In this document: positions 45,092 through 53,531 of the stretch, piece after piece
Numbering within the stretch: position 1 is the first letter of the stretch
Layout: each line of letters opens with the position of its first letter
DNA from: Frankiales bacterium
GTDB lineage: Bacteria; Actinomycetota; Actinomycetes; Mycobacteriales; SCTD01
Length of the DNA stretch: 64,000 nt
Assembly: GCA_025966135.1 (NCBI GenBank)
Contig: JAOPVP010000083.1
Span: 1-64,000 of the forward strand
Reading direction: 5' to 3'
Program-made: the position numbers and the translations under genes
Notes under the pieces: model-generated
Seen by the model: only the letters and a program-made list of their open reading frames with translations
Database searches by the model: none
What the model was told of the DNA's origin: nothing

Positions 45092-45814
45092 GTGGCCGAC
45101 ATCATGACCGCACTCGTCATCACGCATACCGACTCCGAGGACCCCGGGCACCTGACCACCTGGCTCCCGGAGGCCGGCCTCGGGCTCGACGTCGTCGAGC
45201 CCTGGCGCGGTGCGCCCCTGCCGACCAGCCTCGACGGGTACGCGGCGCTGGTCGTCATGGGCGGTCCACAGCAGGCCTACGACGACCGCTCTGCGCCCTG
45301 GCTGCGCGCGACCAAGGACCTGATGCGGGCGGCGGTTGCGGCCAAGCTGCCGACCTTCGGCATCTGCCTCGGCGCGCAGCTGCTCGCCGAGGCCACCGGT
45401 GGTCGCGTCGTCGAAGGGCACGAAGGCCCGGAGCTGGGGGCCAAGCTCGTCGCCAAGCGTGACCTGGCGGCCGCCGACCCGCTCTTCTGGGACCTACCGC
45501 TGTCACCTGTCGTCGTGCAGTGGCACTGGGATGTCGTTCGGGACCTGCCGCCGGACGCGACGCTGCTGATGTCCAGCCCCACCTACCCGCACCAGGCCTT
45601 TCGCGTCGGGGAGTGCGCCTGGGGGATCCAGTTCCACGTCGAGACCCCGCCCGAGATGGTGGCGCGCTGGGCCGAGCAGTCGACCCCGGAGCTGCAGAAG
45701 CTGGGCCTCGACCCACGGGTCGTCCTTGACCGCACCTTGCCTGAGCTCGACGAGATCGAGGAGGTCTGGGGAGAGGTGCTGCGCCGGTTCGCGCGCTTCG
45801 CCCTGGAGCGCTGA
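45092..45814 (+). CDS. Class I glutamine amidotransferase (GMP synthase-like)
   Basis: 240 residues. Triad visible: nucleophile Cys92 in [17 protein letters not shown], His182 and Glu184 in [11 protein letters not shown]. Stand-alone class I GATase fold; partner synthetase or gamma-glutamyl substrate unknown. It starts 3 nt after glnA2 and is followed 43 nt later by glnE, so it is probably in one operon with glutamine synthesis and its regulator. It might hydrolyse gamma-glutamyl compounds (PuuD-like) rather than feed a synthase; that is inference. Start GTG 45092 or ATG 45104. Confidence 0.85.
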   Translation: MADIMTALVITHTDSEDPGHLTTWLPEAGLGLDVVEPWRGAPLPTSLDGYAALVVMGGPQQAYDDRSAPWLRATKDLMRAAVAAKLPTFGICLGAQLLAEATGGRVVEGHEGPELGAKLVAKRDLAAADPLFWDLPLSPVVVQWHWDVVRDLPPDATLLMSSPTYPHQAFRVGECAWGIQFHVETPPEMVARWAEQSTPELQKLGLDPRVVLDRTLPELDEIEEVWGEVLRRFARFALER

Positions 45815-45857
45815 TGGAGCTGCGTGCCGTGCGGTACGACCACGCCCGCCACCTCCG

Positions 45858-48800
45858 GTGAGCGAGGCGACTCCCGGGACCGAACGCGGGGCAACCGAGG
45901 AGGGGCGACTCGTCAGGCTGGGCTTCGTCGACCCCGGCCCGGCCGTAGTCAGTCTCACGGACGCCCGGCTGTGGGCCGACGGGGAACCGGCCGGCGAGGA
46001 GGCGGCCGTCGTCGTCCTGGCGATCGGCGAGACCCCTGATCCTGACCTCGCGGCGAGCAGCCTCGCTCGCCTGGTGGCCGCTGTGCGGCACCCTGAGGAG
46101 CTTCTCGAGGGGGTGCGGGAGCGGGAGGGGTTGCGACGTCGCCTGCTGGGGGTCCTCGGTTCGAGCAGCGCCCTGGGGGACCATCTCGTCGCCCACCCCG
46201 ACGACTGGTACGTCCTCGCCGACGACGAGGTGACCAGCGCGCGCCCGTCGCTGCTCGGGCTGCAGAGGCAGCTGCTCGACGCCGTCGGAGCACCGCCCGA
46301 CAGCCCACTGCCGTGGGGGAGCGGAGGGGCCCGGGCCAGGGGGACAGGTCCGGACGTCATCGCCGCGCTGCGGGCCGCCTACCGTCGCTGCCTGGTGGCT
46401 CTGGCCGCCAGGGACCTCAGCGGGTCGATGGCGGTCGAGGATGTCGCTGCCGAGCTCGCTGATCTCGCCAGCGCCACGTTGTCGGCAGGCCTGGCCGTCG
46501 CCCTCGCGGAGCTGCCTGAGGACCTTCCCGGCTTCCGGCTCGCGGTCGTCGGGATGGGCAAGTGCGGCGGCCGGGAGCTCAACTACGTCAGTGACGTGGA
46601 CGTCATCTTCGTCGCCGAACCACTGGAGGGCGTTGCTGAGGGAACCGCGCTCCAGACGGCCACAAACCTTGCCAGCAAGGCGATGCAGGTCTGCGCCGAG
46701 GTTGCCTGGCCGGTCGATGCGGGGCTGCGACCGGAAGGTAGGTCCGGGCCACTGGTCCGCACGCTGGCCAGCCACCTCGCCTACTACCAGCGGTGGGCCA
46801 AGACCTGGGAGTACCAGGCACTTGTCAAGGCGCGCCCGATCGCGGGGGACCTCAGCCTCGGGCAGTCCTACGTCGATGCCGTCGCACCATTGGTCTGGTC
46901 CGCGGGCGAGCGTCCCGGGTTCGTGGAGGACGTGCAGGCGATGCGCCGCCGCGTCGAGTCGACCCTGCGCGGTGACACCGCGAGCCGTGAGGTGAAGCTC
47001 GGGCCGGGTGGCCTGCGGGATGTGGAGTTCTCCGTTCAGCTGCTCCAGCTGGTGCACGGACGCACCGATGACACGGTCCGGTCCGGCACGACGCTGGTGG
47101 CACTGGAGCAGCTCGCCGCCGGCGGGTACGTCGGTCGAGAGGACGCACGCCACCTCGCCGAGGCCTACCGCTGGCTCCGCACCGTCGAGCACCGGCTGCA
47201 GCTGCACCGGCTGCGCCGCACGCACCTGCTGCCGCCCGACGACGACGAGCTCGCGTTGCGCAGGCTCGCTCGTGCGGTCGGGTACCGCGGCGACGTGCTG
47301 GCGCTGTTCCGGCGCGAGCGGTTCGGTCACTTCCAGGAGGTGCGCCGGCTGCACGAGAAGCTCTTCTACCGACCGCTGCTCGCCGCCGTCGCCCGTTTGC
47401 CCGCGTCCGACGCCAGACTCACCCCGGAGGCAGCGCGAGAACGCCTGGTGGCACTGGGATTTGCCGATCCGGCCACCGCGTTGCGCCACCTCGAGGCACT
47501 GACCGAGGGAGTGTCCCGCCGGGCCGCGATCCAGCAGACGCTGCTGCCCGCGATGCTCGGCTGGTTCGCCGATGCCGCCGACCCGGATGCTGGTCTGCTC
47601 TCCTTCCGCCAGGTCTCCGACGCCCTCGGGACCACGCCCTGGTACCTCCGGTTGCTGCGCGACGAGGGCACCGCCGCCGAGCGGCTCGCCCGGCTCCTCG
47701 CGTCCTCGCGGTACGCCGCCGACCTGTTCGTGCGCGCCCCCGACGCGGTCCGGATGCTGGCCTCCGACGAGGACTTGGTGCCGCGTTCACGTGAGGCCCT
47801 CGAGCAGTCCTTCCTGGCGGTGGCACGGAGGCGTGAGGACTGGGAGCCGAGCGTCGTCGCTGTACGAAGCCTGCGTCGTCACGAGCTGCTGCGGGTCGCC
47901 TGTTCCGACCTGCTGGGTCTGGCTTCCGGCGTCGGCCAGGCGCTCTCGGACGTATCGGCGGCGACCATCGCCGCAGCCCTGGAGGTGGCGACCCGCAAGG
48001 TCGAAGCGGAACGCCGCGGACCGGTGCCCGCGAAGCTCGCGGTCATCGCGATGGGGCGGCTCGGCGGGTCGGAGCAGGGCTACGGCTCCGACGCCGACGT
48101 GCTGTTCGTCCACGATCCGCTGGCAGGTGCGACCGAGTCCGAGGCCGCCGCGGCGGCCCATGACGTCGCCCATGAGCTGTGCCGGCTGTTGTCCTTGCCT
48201 GCGCCCGACCCGCCGCTGCTCGTCGACGCGGACCTGCGGCCGGAGGGACGGCAGGGCCCGCTGACCCGCAGCCTCGAGTCCTACCAGGCCTATTACGGCC
48301 GCTGGTCGCACGTGTGGGAGTCGCAGGCCCTGCTGCGGGCCGCGCCCCTCGCCGGGGATCCCGAGGTGACGGCGGCCTTCCTGCGTGCCATCGAGCCGGT
48401 GCGTTACCCGGTGGGCGGGCTCACGAACGAGCAGCTCCTGGAGGTGCGCCGGATCAAGGCTCGCGTCGAGGTGGAACGCCTCCCCAAGGGCGCCGACCGA
48501 ACGCTGGCGCTCAAGCTCGGCCTGGGCGGGCTCGCCGACGTCGAGTGGACCGTGCAGCTGCTGCAGCTGCAACACGGCGCCGAGCTCGAGACGCTGCGGA
48601 CCCCGATGACCTTGCCGGCCCTACGTGCGGCCGCCGAAGCCGGCCTTCTGACGCAGGACGACGCCGCGACCTTGGAGGCGGCCTGGACCCTGACCTCAAA
48701 GGTCCGCGACAGGCTCGTCCTGGTGCGAGGCAGGGCGACGGTGTCCCTTCCCTCCAGCGGCCGCGAGCTCGCCGGCGTGGCGCGAGCACTTGGCTACCCT

Positions 48801-48887
48801 GCGGGTGCGCAGGGCGAGTTCCTGGACGACTACCGACGGGTGGCGCGGCGCGCCCGTGCCGTCGTCGAGAAGACCTTCTACGGATAG
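45858..48887 (+). CDS. glnE: Glutamine synthetase adenylyltransferase/deadenylase GlnE
   Basis: 1009 residues. Bifunctional enzyme that removes (N-terminal half) or adds (C-terminal half) AMP on glutamine synthetase. Both nucleotidyltransferase cores are seen: GGRELNYVSDVDVIFV near residue 236 and GGSEQGYGSDADVLFVHD near 735, each with the DxD metal pair; repeated DAGLRPEGRSGPLVRTL / DADLRPEGRQGPLTRSL blocks follow. Essential in mycobacteria through control of GlnA1. GTG 45858 chosen; the open frame upstream overlaps the amidotransferase in antisense-like composition. Confidence 0.96.
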   Translation: MSEATPGTERGATEEGRLVRLGFVDPGPAVVSLTDARLWADGEPAGEEAAVVVLAIGETPDPDLAASSLARLVAAVRHPEELLEGVREREGLRRRLLGVLGSSSALGDHLVAHPDDWYVLADDEVTSARPSLLGLQRQLLDAVGAPPDSPLPWGSGGARARGTGPDVIAALRAAYRRCLVALAARDLSGSMAVEDVAAELADLASATLSAGLAVALAELPEDLPGFRLAVVGMGKCGGRELNYVSDVDVIFVAEPLEGVAEGTALQTATNLASKAMQVCAEVAWPVDAGLRPEGRSGPLVRTLASHLAYYQRWAKTWEYQALVKARPIAGDLSLGQSYVDAVAPLVWSAGERPGFVEDVQAMRRRVESTLRGDTASREVKLGPGGLRDVEFSVQLLQLVHGRTDDTVRSGTTLVALEQLAAGGYVGREDARHLAEAYRWLRTVEHRLQLHRLRRTHLLPPDDDELALRRLARAVGYRGDVLALFRRERFGHFQEVRRLHEKLFYRPLLAAVARLPASDARLTPEAARERLVALGFADPATALRHLEALTEGVSRRAAIQQTLLPAMLGWFADAADPDAGLLSFRQVSDALGTTPWYLRLLRDEGTAAERLARLLASSRYAADLFVRAPDAVRMLASDEDLVPRSREALEQSFLAVARRREDWEPSVVAVRSLRRHELLRVACSDLLGLASGVGQALSDVSAATIAAALEVATRKVEAERRGPVPAKLAVIAMGRLGGSEQGYGSDADVLFVHDPLAGATESEAAAAAHDVAHELCRLLSLPAPDPPLLVDADLRPEGRQGPLTRSLESYQAYYGRWSHVWESQALLRAAPLAGDPEVTAAFLRAIEPVRYPVGGLTNEQLLEVRRIKARVEVERLPKGADRTLALKLGLGGLADVEWTVQLLQLQHGAELETLRTPMTLPALRAAAEAGLLTQDDAATLEAAWTLTSKVRDRLVLVRGRATVSLPSSGRELAGVARALGYPAGAQGEFLDDYRRVARRARAVVEKTFYG

Positions 48888-48898
48888 GACAGGAACGC

Positions 48899-49858
48899 AT
48901 GAGTGTTCGCAACGTGACGGTCGCCGACACCCGGTTCCTGTTGCGGGAGAACGGTGCCGGCAACGGCGTGCCGGTGCTGCTGCTGCACGGCGTCCCCGAG
49001 ACCTCCTCCGTCTGGCGTGACGTGGCCCCGGCGCTCGCCGTCGGGCGGCGCATCCTCGCGCCCGACCTCCCCGGCCTCGGCGGCTCGTCGTACAGCGGTC
49101 CGTATGACGTGCCGTCGGTCGTGGCGCAGCTGGCCGCGCTGCTGGAGGCACAGGCACCTGGACAGCGGGTCGACGTGGTCGGCCACGATTGGGGCGGTGC
49201 GGTCGCGCTGGGCCTCGCCGCTCTCCGCCCCGACCTGGTGCGCCGGCTCGTGGTCGCCAATGCCCCCTACCGGCACCTCAACCTGCTGCGGGCCGCACAC
49301 ATCCCGTTCTTCAGCCTGCCTGCCGCGCCCGAGCTGCTGTTCCGGTTGGGCGGTGCGAAGGTGGTCGACGCCATGTTCGCGCTGGCTTGGAAGGCCGCTG
49401 TCGCCCTCGACCCGGAGGTGCGTGCGGAGTACACCGCGGCCTACACCGACCCGGCGAAGGTCTCCGCGATGCTCGGCTACTACCGAGCTGCGACCCGGCC
49501 CAGGCTCGCCGAGCTGGTCGGTCGGGGGCCGAAGGTCGACCGGCCGCGGGTGCACGCCGAGAGGATGCTCGTGCTGTGGGGGGCGGCCGACCCGGTGCTG
49601 CCGGTATCGATCGGCGAGTCGGTCGTGAAGGACCTCGGTCCGGACTGTGTGATGGTCACGATCCCGGGTGCCGGGCACTTCGTCGTCGAGGAGGCGACCC
49701 AGGTTGTCATCGCGACCCTCACGGAGTTCCTCGCCGATGACGTCGGTACGACGGTCGCCGCCCCTGCAAAGAAGGCTCCCGCAAAGCGGGCCGCCGCAAA
49801 GAAGGCCCCTGCCAAGAAGGCCGCAGCACACAAGGTTCGGCCCCCTGAGACGCCCTGA
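48899..49858 (+). CDS. Alpha/beta hydrolase with lysine/alanine-rich histone-like tail
   Basis: 319 residues. Epoxide-hydrolase/haloalkane-dehalogenase-type fold: oxyanion HGVPET (30-35), nucleophile Asp97 in VVGHDWGGAVALG, acid Asp231 in WGAADPVLP, base His260 in IPGAGHFVVEE. An Asp nucleophile excludes ordinary serine esterase activity. Residues 286-319 are a basic tail of APAKKAPAKRAAAKKAPAKK type, like the C-terminal tails of mycobacterial HupB and eukaryotic H1, which bind DNA or surface polymers. ATG with AGGACAGGA site, 11 nt after glnE. Confidence 0.88.
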   Translation: MSVRNVTVADTRFLLRENGAGNGVPVLLLHGVPETSSVWRDVAPALAVGRRILAPDLPGLGGSSYSGPYDVPSVVAQLAALLEAQAPGQRVDVVGHDWGGAVALGLAALRPDLVRRLVVANAPYRHLNLLRAAHIPFFSLPAAPELLFRLGGAKVVDAMFALAWKAAVALDPEVRAEYTAAYTDPAKVSAMLGYYRAATRPRLAELVGRGPKVDRPRVHAERMLVLWGAADPVLPVSIGESVVKDLGPDCVMVTIPGAGHFVVEEATQVVIATLTEFLADDVGTTVAAPAKKAPAKRAAAKKAPAKKAAAHKVRPPETP

Positions 49859-51320
49859 ACGCGCCGCCGCGCTGGTAGCGCTGGTCCTCGGGACCGTCCA
49901 TCTGATCCTCGCGCCGAACTCGGGCACCGACTTGGCGGCCCAGCTCGCCCGGGCGTCGTTCGCGCGCGAGGCCCCGCTGACGCCGGTGGACCTGTCCTGG
50001 TACGCCGGTGTGCACCCGTACGGCTACTCGCTGCTGGCGCCCTGGCTGATGGCCGTGCTCGGCGTCGCCGTGAGCGGCCTGCTGGCGGCGGTCGCAGCCT
50101 CGGTGCTGTTCGCCCGGCTGCTGCGCGACAGCGAGCGGCCGTGGCTCGCCAGCGTGGTGGGTGCGGTCTTCGCCGTGGCCGATGTGGCGAGCGGCCGGAC
50201 CACGTTCGCGCTGGGGGCGGTCGCCGCCTTGGCCGCGCTCGTGGCGCTTCCCCGGTTGCGCTGGGCGGCGTTCTTCACTGTGCTGACAGCGCTTCTGAGC
50301 CCTGTCGCCGCAGCCTTTCTCGGGTTCGTGGCTGCGGTGCTGGTGCTGCATCGGAGAGCGGGCGGCTGGACCCTCGGGTTCACGTCCATGGTCCCGGTTG
50401 TCCTTCTCTCCGTGCTGTTCCCGGGGTCAGGGGTTCAGCCCTTCTCGGCCGACTCCGCTTTTCCAGCCGTCGTCGTCGCTCTGGTGCTGGCGCTGCTCAC
50501 GACCGTGCCGGTGGTGCGTACCGGCGCGCTGCTGTACGCCGGTGCGGTCGTCGTGTTCGCCAACCATCACGACCCCTTCGGCAGCAACGTGCTGCGGCTG
50601 GGGCTGCTGGTCGCGGCCTCCCTCGTCCTCGCCACGTCGCAGCACAAGCTCCTGGTGGTGCTCGCGGCGGCTGTGGGATTCCTGTCGTGGCAGGTCGACC
50701 CGACGCAGGGCGATCTCATGGCCCGTCCAGGCCCGCCGCTGGCCGCCTTGACTCAGGAGCTGGTTCGGTTGGACTCTCACCGCGTCGAGGTCGTGGCCCC
50801 TCGCGACCACCGCGAGTCGTGGACGGTGGCGGAACGGGTCCCGCTGGCGCGGGGCTGGTCGAGGCAGATCGATCTCTTCGAGAACCCCTTGTTCTACAAG
50901 GCATCTCTCACGCCGACGGCTTACCGCGCCTGGCTCCTGGAGCACTCGGTCGACGCCGTGGCCGTCCCGCGTCGCGCAGTCCTTGACTTCGGCAGCACCC
51001 TCGAGGGCGCCCTCATGCGGCAGGGTCCCGTACCCGGGCTCGTCCAGGCATGGAGCGACCGGGACTGGACGGTGTACCGCGTCGCGGATGCTCGGCCGAT
51101 CGCCGCGGCACCGGCGTCCGTCGTGTCTTCCGGGCGCACGACGCTCGTCCTGCGCTCCTCAGTGGCCACCGACGTGCTGGTGGACGTGCGCTGGTCGCGT
51201 TGGCTCTCGCTTACTGGTCCCGGTTGCCTGGCGCCGGATGGCAATCGGACGCGCGTGCGGTTCACCGGCCCCGGCACGGTGACTCTCGGCAGCGGCCTGT
51301 TCCCCCGCGGCCACTGCTGA
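49845..51320 (+). CDS. Polytopic membrane protein with extracytoplasmic C-terminal domain
   Basis: About 491 residues. Roughly nine to ten hydrophobic segments in the first ~310 residues (ERAAALVALVLGTVHLILAP, WLMAVLGVAVSGLLAAVAAS, VLLSVLFPGSGVQPF and others), then a soluble ~180-residue domain (DSHRVEVVAPRDHRESWTVA) ending in a beta-rich region. The layout recalls GT-C-like or arabinogalactan-linked membrane enzymes but I recognise no catalytic motif. The start is problematic: the only upstream ATG (49737) reads through 122 nt antisense to nothing but in another frame of the hydrolase tail, giving an implausible Arg/Pro-rich leader; CTG 49845 gives MRRPERAAALVALVLG. Confidence 0.7.
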   Translation: MRRPERAAALVALVLGTVHLILAPNSGTDLAAQLARASFAREAPLTPVDLSWYAGVHPYGYSLLAPWLMAVLGVAVSGLLAAVAASVLFARLLRDSERPWLASVVGAVFAVADVASGRTTFALGAVAALAALVALPRLRWAAFFTVLTALLSPVAAAFLGFVAAVLVLHRRAGGWTLGFTSMVPVVLLSVLFPGSGVQPFSADSAFPAVVVALVLALLTTVPVVRTGALLYAGAVVVFANHHDPFGSNVLRLGLLVAASLVLATSQHKLLVVLAAAVGFLSWQVDPTQGDLMARPGPPLAALTQELVRLDSHRVEVVAPRDHRESWTVAERVPLARGWSRQIDLFENPLFYKASLTPTAYRAWLLEHSVDAVAVPRRAVLDFGSTLEGALMRQGPVPGLVQAWSDRDWTVYRVADARPIAAAPASVVSSGRTTLVLRSSVATDVLVDVRWSRWLSLTGPGCLAPDGNRTRVRFTGPGTVTLGSGLFPRGHC

Positions 51321-51429
51321 CCCAAACGCCCGGCTGGCTCGTCGAGGTGCCGCATACGAACTCCGTCGAGCCCGGTGATCGTCACGCTCACCGTGGGCCC
51401 ACCTCCTGGACGAGCCCCCTCATTTGGGT
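51320..51429. repeat. 110-nt nested inverted repeat between convergent genes
   Basis: Complementary pairs nest inward: ACCCAAA 51320-51326 with TTTGGGT 51423-51429; GGCTCGTC 51336-51343 with GACGAGCC 51409-51416; GAGGTG 51344-51349 with CACCTC 51400-51405; CGGTGA 51373-51378 with TCACCG 51388-51393. It follows the stop of the membrane-protein gene and precedes the stop of the convergent DUF2795 gene. It could be a terminator or a structured RNA; no gene lies within it. Confidence 0.6.
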
Positions 51430-51474
51430 ACGAGTGGCACACGCCGCAGGGGCCGAGGCTCGCACCGGGACGGA

Positions 51475-51750
51475 CTACACGTCCGGGTCGCGCTCGGCGA
51501 GAGCGATTCGCTCGTGCTTGCGGTCGCGCCGCCGGGCGGACCACTGCGCTTCCGTGAGGTCACTGACGCCGGTTCTCGCCGATCGGGCCACCTCAGCCTT
51601 GTTCTGGTAGTCGACCGGCGGCATCGCCCGTAGCGCCTTGCGGACCGCGGGTGGCGCCTCAGCCTCCTGCGCGGCGAGCACGATCTCGTCCCGAGAGGCC
51701 GGGAAGTCGACGTCGCCCAGAAAGGCCAGCACGTCGTCAGTCGTTACCAT
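51475..51750 (-). CDS. DUF2795 domain protein
   Basis: 91 residues. The DUF2795 core is VLAFLGDVDFPASRDEIVLA followed by APPAVRKALRAMPPVDYQNK, a small helical domain often found in actinobacteria and sometimes in pairs; its role is unknown. The C-terminus is highly charged (SARRRDRKHERIALAERDPD). ATG 51750 is chosen because GGAGG lies at ideal distance before it; the ATG at 51765 overlaps that site. Confidence 0.85.
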   Translation of the reverse strand: MVTTDDVLAFLGDVDFPASRDEIVLAAQEAEAPPAVRKALRAMPPVDYQNKAEVARSARTGVSDLTEAQWSARRRDRKHERIALAERDPDV

Positions 51751-51793
51751 CGCAGCCACCTCCATGTCGGACAGCGATCACTGCCGTGGCGGT

Positions 51794-52219
51794 CTACCCC
51801 GGCAGCAGCGGTCGTTTGAAGCCGATCAGATGTGCATAGCGAGTCCGGCTGGCGAAGTCGTCCCACGACCAGATCGTCGGTGTGCCGACCTCGGCGCACA
51901 GGTGGAGCACCTCGGTGTCGCTGACGACGACGCCGACGTGGGCGCCCCAGGCCTGCTCGCGGTCGTGGAACAGCGCCAGGTCGAGGGGGCGTGACTCGAG
52001 CACAACCCGAGTCGCGTCGGTGTCGCGCCACAACTCAGCTGATCGGACGTCGGGGATCCGGAAGCCGAAGTGTGCGAGCACCTCGTAGGCAAACAGCTGC
52101 GAGTTCCCTCCTTGCCGCAGCCCGGACCGGGCTACCGCGCCGGGGGATCGGGAGGCCACGAAGGGCACCTCCCAGAACCAGGTGGGCAGGTCGCGGAGCA
52201 GCGCCGGAACGGTGTCCAT
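51794..52219 (-). CDS. NlpC/P60-like protein with serine at the cysteine position
   Basis: 141 residues from ATG 52219. The order Gly-Asn-x-Gln-x-x-Ala-Tyr-Glu, ELW, LDLALFHDREQ, WGAHVGVVVSDTEVLHLC resembles a small NlpC/P60-like family common in actinobacteria, whose members as I recall have GxNCQ at the nucleophile. Here the sequence is GGNSQLFAYE with Ser40 (TCG) in that place; the His94 of AHVG is retained. The protein may be inactive or a serine variant, or Cys108 may compensate. No signal peptide, so cytoplasmic. Upstream frame extension to 52336 is not supported. Confidence 0.65.
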   Translation of the reverse strand: MDTVPALLRDLPTWFWEVPFVASRSPGAVARSGLRQGGNSQLFAYEVLAHFGFRIPDVRSAELWRDTDATRVVLESRPLDLALFHDREQAWGAHVGVVVSDTEVLHLCAEVGTPTIWSWDDFASRTRYAHLIGFKRPLLPG

Positions 52220-52286
52220 CCTCGGAGCGTAGGTCACCGCACCGCCCCGCGGTATGGCCCAGCCGTCACGACGATCGCGGAAGTCC

Positions 52287-52979
52287 CTAGCCGGGGATGC
52301 CCATCGGTCGGCCCCGACCTCTGCCCGGAGCGTCACGTTTGCCCGACGTACCGACGCTCACCCGGGTGGCATCCAGGGTGGTTCCATCCGCATCCACCGC
52401 ACCAACGGTCCGGACGAACGCTCCGACCGTGACGACCGAGGCCGTCGCCGGGGCGCCGTCCTTCTGGTAGGTGGTGGCGGACGTGGTCCGGACAGTGCGG
52501 GTGAAGCCTGACTGGTCGACGATCGTGATCGTGCCGCCCTCGGCCTTGGTGACGAAGCCAGCCAGGTGGGCCGGAAGGACCGTCACGACCGTGGCGACCG
52601 GTGACGCCGCTTTCGGGGCGGCCAGGCGCACACCGACGATGTCGCCCACCGACAGGATCGCCTTGGTCGCCTTCGTCTGCCCCGAGTAGTACGTCGTGGA
52701 GCTGGTGAGCCCGATCGTCTTGCTGCCGGAGGGCGTCCGTACGGTGATGCTGTTCGCGGACACCGCCGCGAGGGGACCGCCGGCACGCCTGAAGCCGCGG
52801 CGCTCGAAGCCCTTGCCGAGGCCGCCCGGCCCGTGCCCCTGCCGCCCGCTGACCCCGGGGGGGCTGTCCGTGGGGCTGGGGGTGGGGTCGGCGGCTGAGG
52901 CGAAGCCGGTGACGCCAAGGGCGAGGCCACCTACGAGGCCCGCTGTTCCTGCAAGGAGGGTCCAGCGCTTCACAGTCAT
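52287..52979 (-). CDS. Secreted DUF5666-domain protein
   Basis: 230 residues. Signal peptide MTVKRWTLLAGTAGLVGGLA-LGVTGFASA with cleavage near residue 29, then a Pro/Ser/Gly-rich linker (to ~65), and two small beta-rich repeats of the DUF5666 type: PLAAVSANSITVRTPSGSKT and LAGFVTKAEGGTITIVDQSG. The domain has an OB-like, all-beta appearance and is found in exported actinobacterial proteins; function unknown. C-terminus basic (GKRDAPGRGRGRP). ATG 52979. Confidence 0.82.
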   Translation of the reverse strand: MTVKRWTLLAGTAGLVGGLALGVTGFASAADPTPSPTDSPPGVSGRQGHGPGGLGKGFERRGFRRAGGPLAAVSANSITVRTPSGSKTIGLTSSTTYYSGQTKATKAILSVGDIVGVRLAAPKAASPVATVVTVLPAHLAGFVTKAEGGTITIVDQSGFTRTVRTTSATTYQKDGAPATASVVTVGAFVRTVGAVDADGTTLDATRVSVGTSGKRDAPGRGRGRPMGIPG

Positions 52980-53058
52980 GGCCGCAGTGTGGGACGCGAA
53001 CCTGGCAGCAGCCTGTGAGTTGCGGCCGAGGCGGACCGGGTCAGGGGCCCGCCTCGGT

Positions 53059-53370
53059 TCAGACGGACGCGACGAGCTCGCGGAGTCCCTCGCGGGTGGC
53101 GGACCAGGTCTCGCGGGCGACCTTGACCGGAGGAACGGTGAGCTGGGCCATGGGAGTGGCGGACGCCCACTCCTCGGCGATGCCGAGCGTGCCGAGGACG
53201 ACGGTGTCAGTGACCTTCAGGCTGGTCTCCGTCGCCGTGCGGGCGAGCCTGACCCCTCGCTCGGCCAGCAGGGTGCCGGCGTCGACGAGCTCGGTGCTCA
53301 GGGCGGTCGCGCCCTCGGAGCGGGGAGCGGGGGCGCGGCGCTTGGCGGTCTCGACGTCAGCAGTGGTCAT
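53059..53370 (-). CDS. Small hypothetical protein
   Basis: 103 residues, unrecognised. Helical and Ala/Thr/Glu-rich: STELVDAGTLLAERGVRLAR, TATETSLKVTDTVVLGTLGI, ending KVARETWSATREGLRELVAS. No membrane segment or cysteine; the long amphipathic helices recall phasin- or apolipoprotein-like granule-associated proteins, but this is only a resemblance. ATG 53370 is preceded by AAGGAGA. Upstream of the DUF5666 gene on the same strand with an ~80-nt gap. Confidence 0.65.
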   Translation of the reverse strand: MTTADVETAKRRAPAPRSEGATALSTELVDAGTLLAERGVRLARTATETSLKVTDTVVLGTLGIAEEWASATPMAQLTVPPVKVARETWSATREGLRELVASV

Positions 53371-53470
53371 GCCATCTCCTTGTGTCAGCCCAGGGGCGGG
53401 CACGGCTCACGCTGCGGGGTCGAGGTGACCAGATGGTGGGCAGCAGATGGAGAGCACCTGACGATCGGAA

Positions 53471-53497
53471 CATGCCCAGTGGTCTGGCGAGGGCATG
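53471..53497. promoter_or_regulatory. Inverted repeat in a divergent intergenic region
   Basis: CATGCCC (53471-53477) and GGGCATG (53491-53497) are perfect complements with 13 nt between, midway between the hypothetical gene (start 53370, minus) and the reductase gene (start 53532, plus). A candidate operator; no regulator is next to it. Confidence 0.35.
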
Positions 53498-53531
53498 CCA
53501 GGCTGGGGAGTCACGTCGGAACGGAGTCGGA

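Noticed and set aside
43568..45421. N-terminal extension of the aldo/keto reductase frame
   Set aside because: The extension is antisense to glnA2; the reductase has a good ATG with GGAGAA at 43567.
45255..47489. 744-codon open frame antisense to the amidotransferase and glnE
   Set aside because: Overlaps two unmistakable genes; no recognisable domain.
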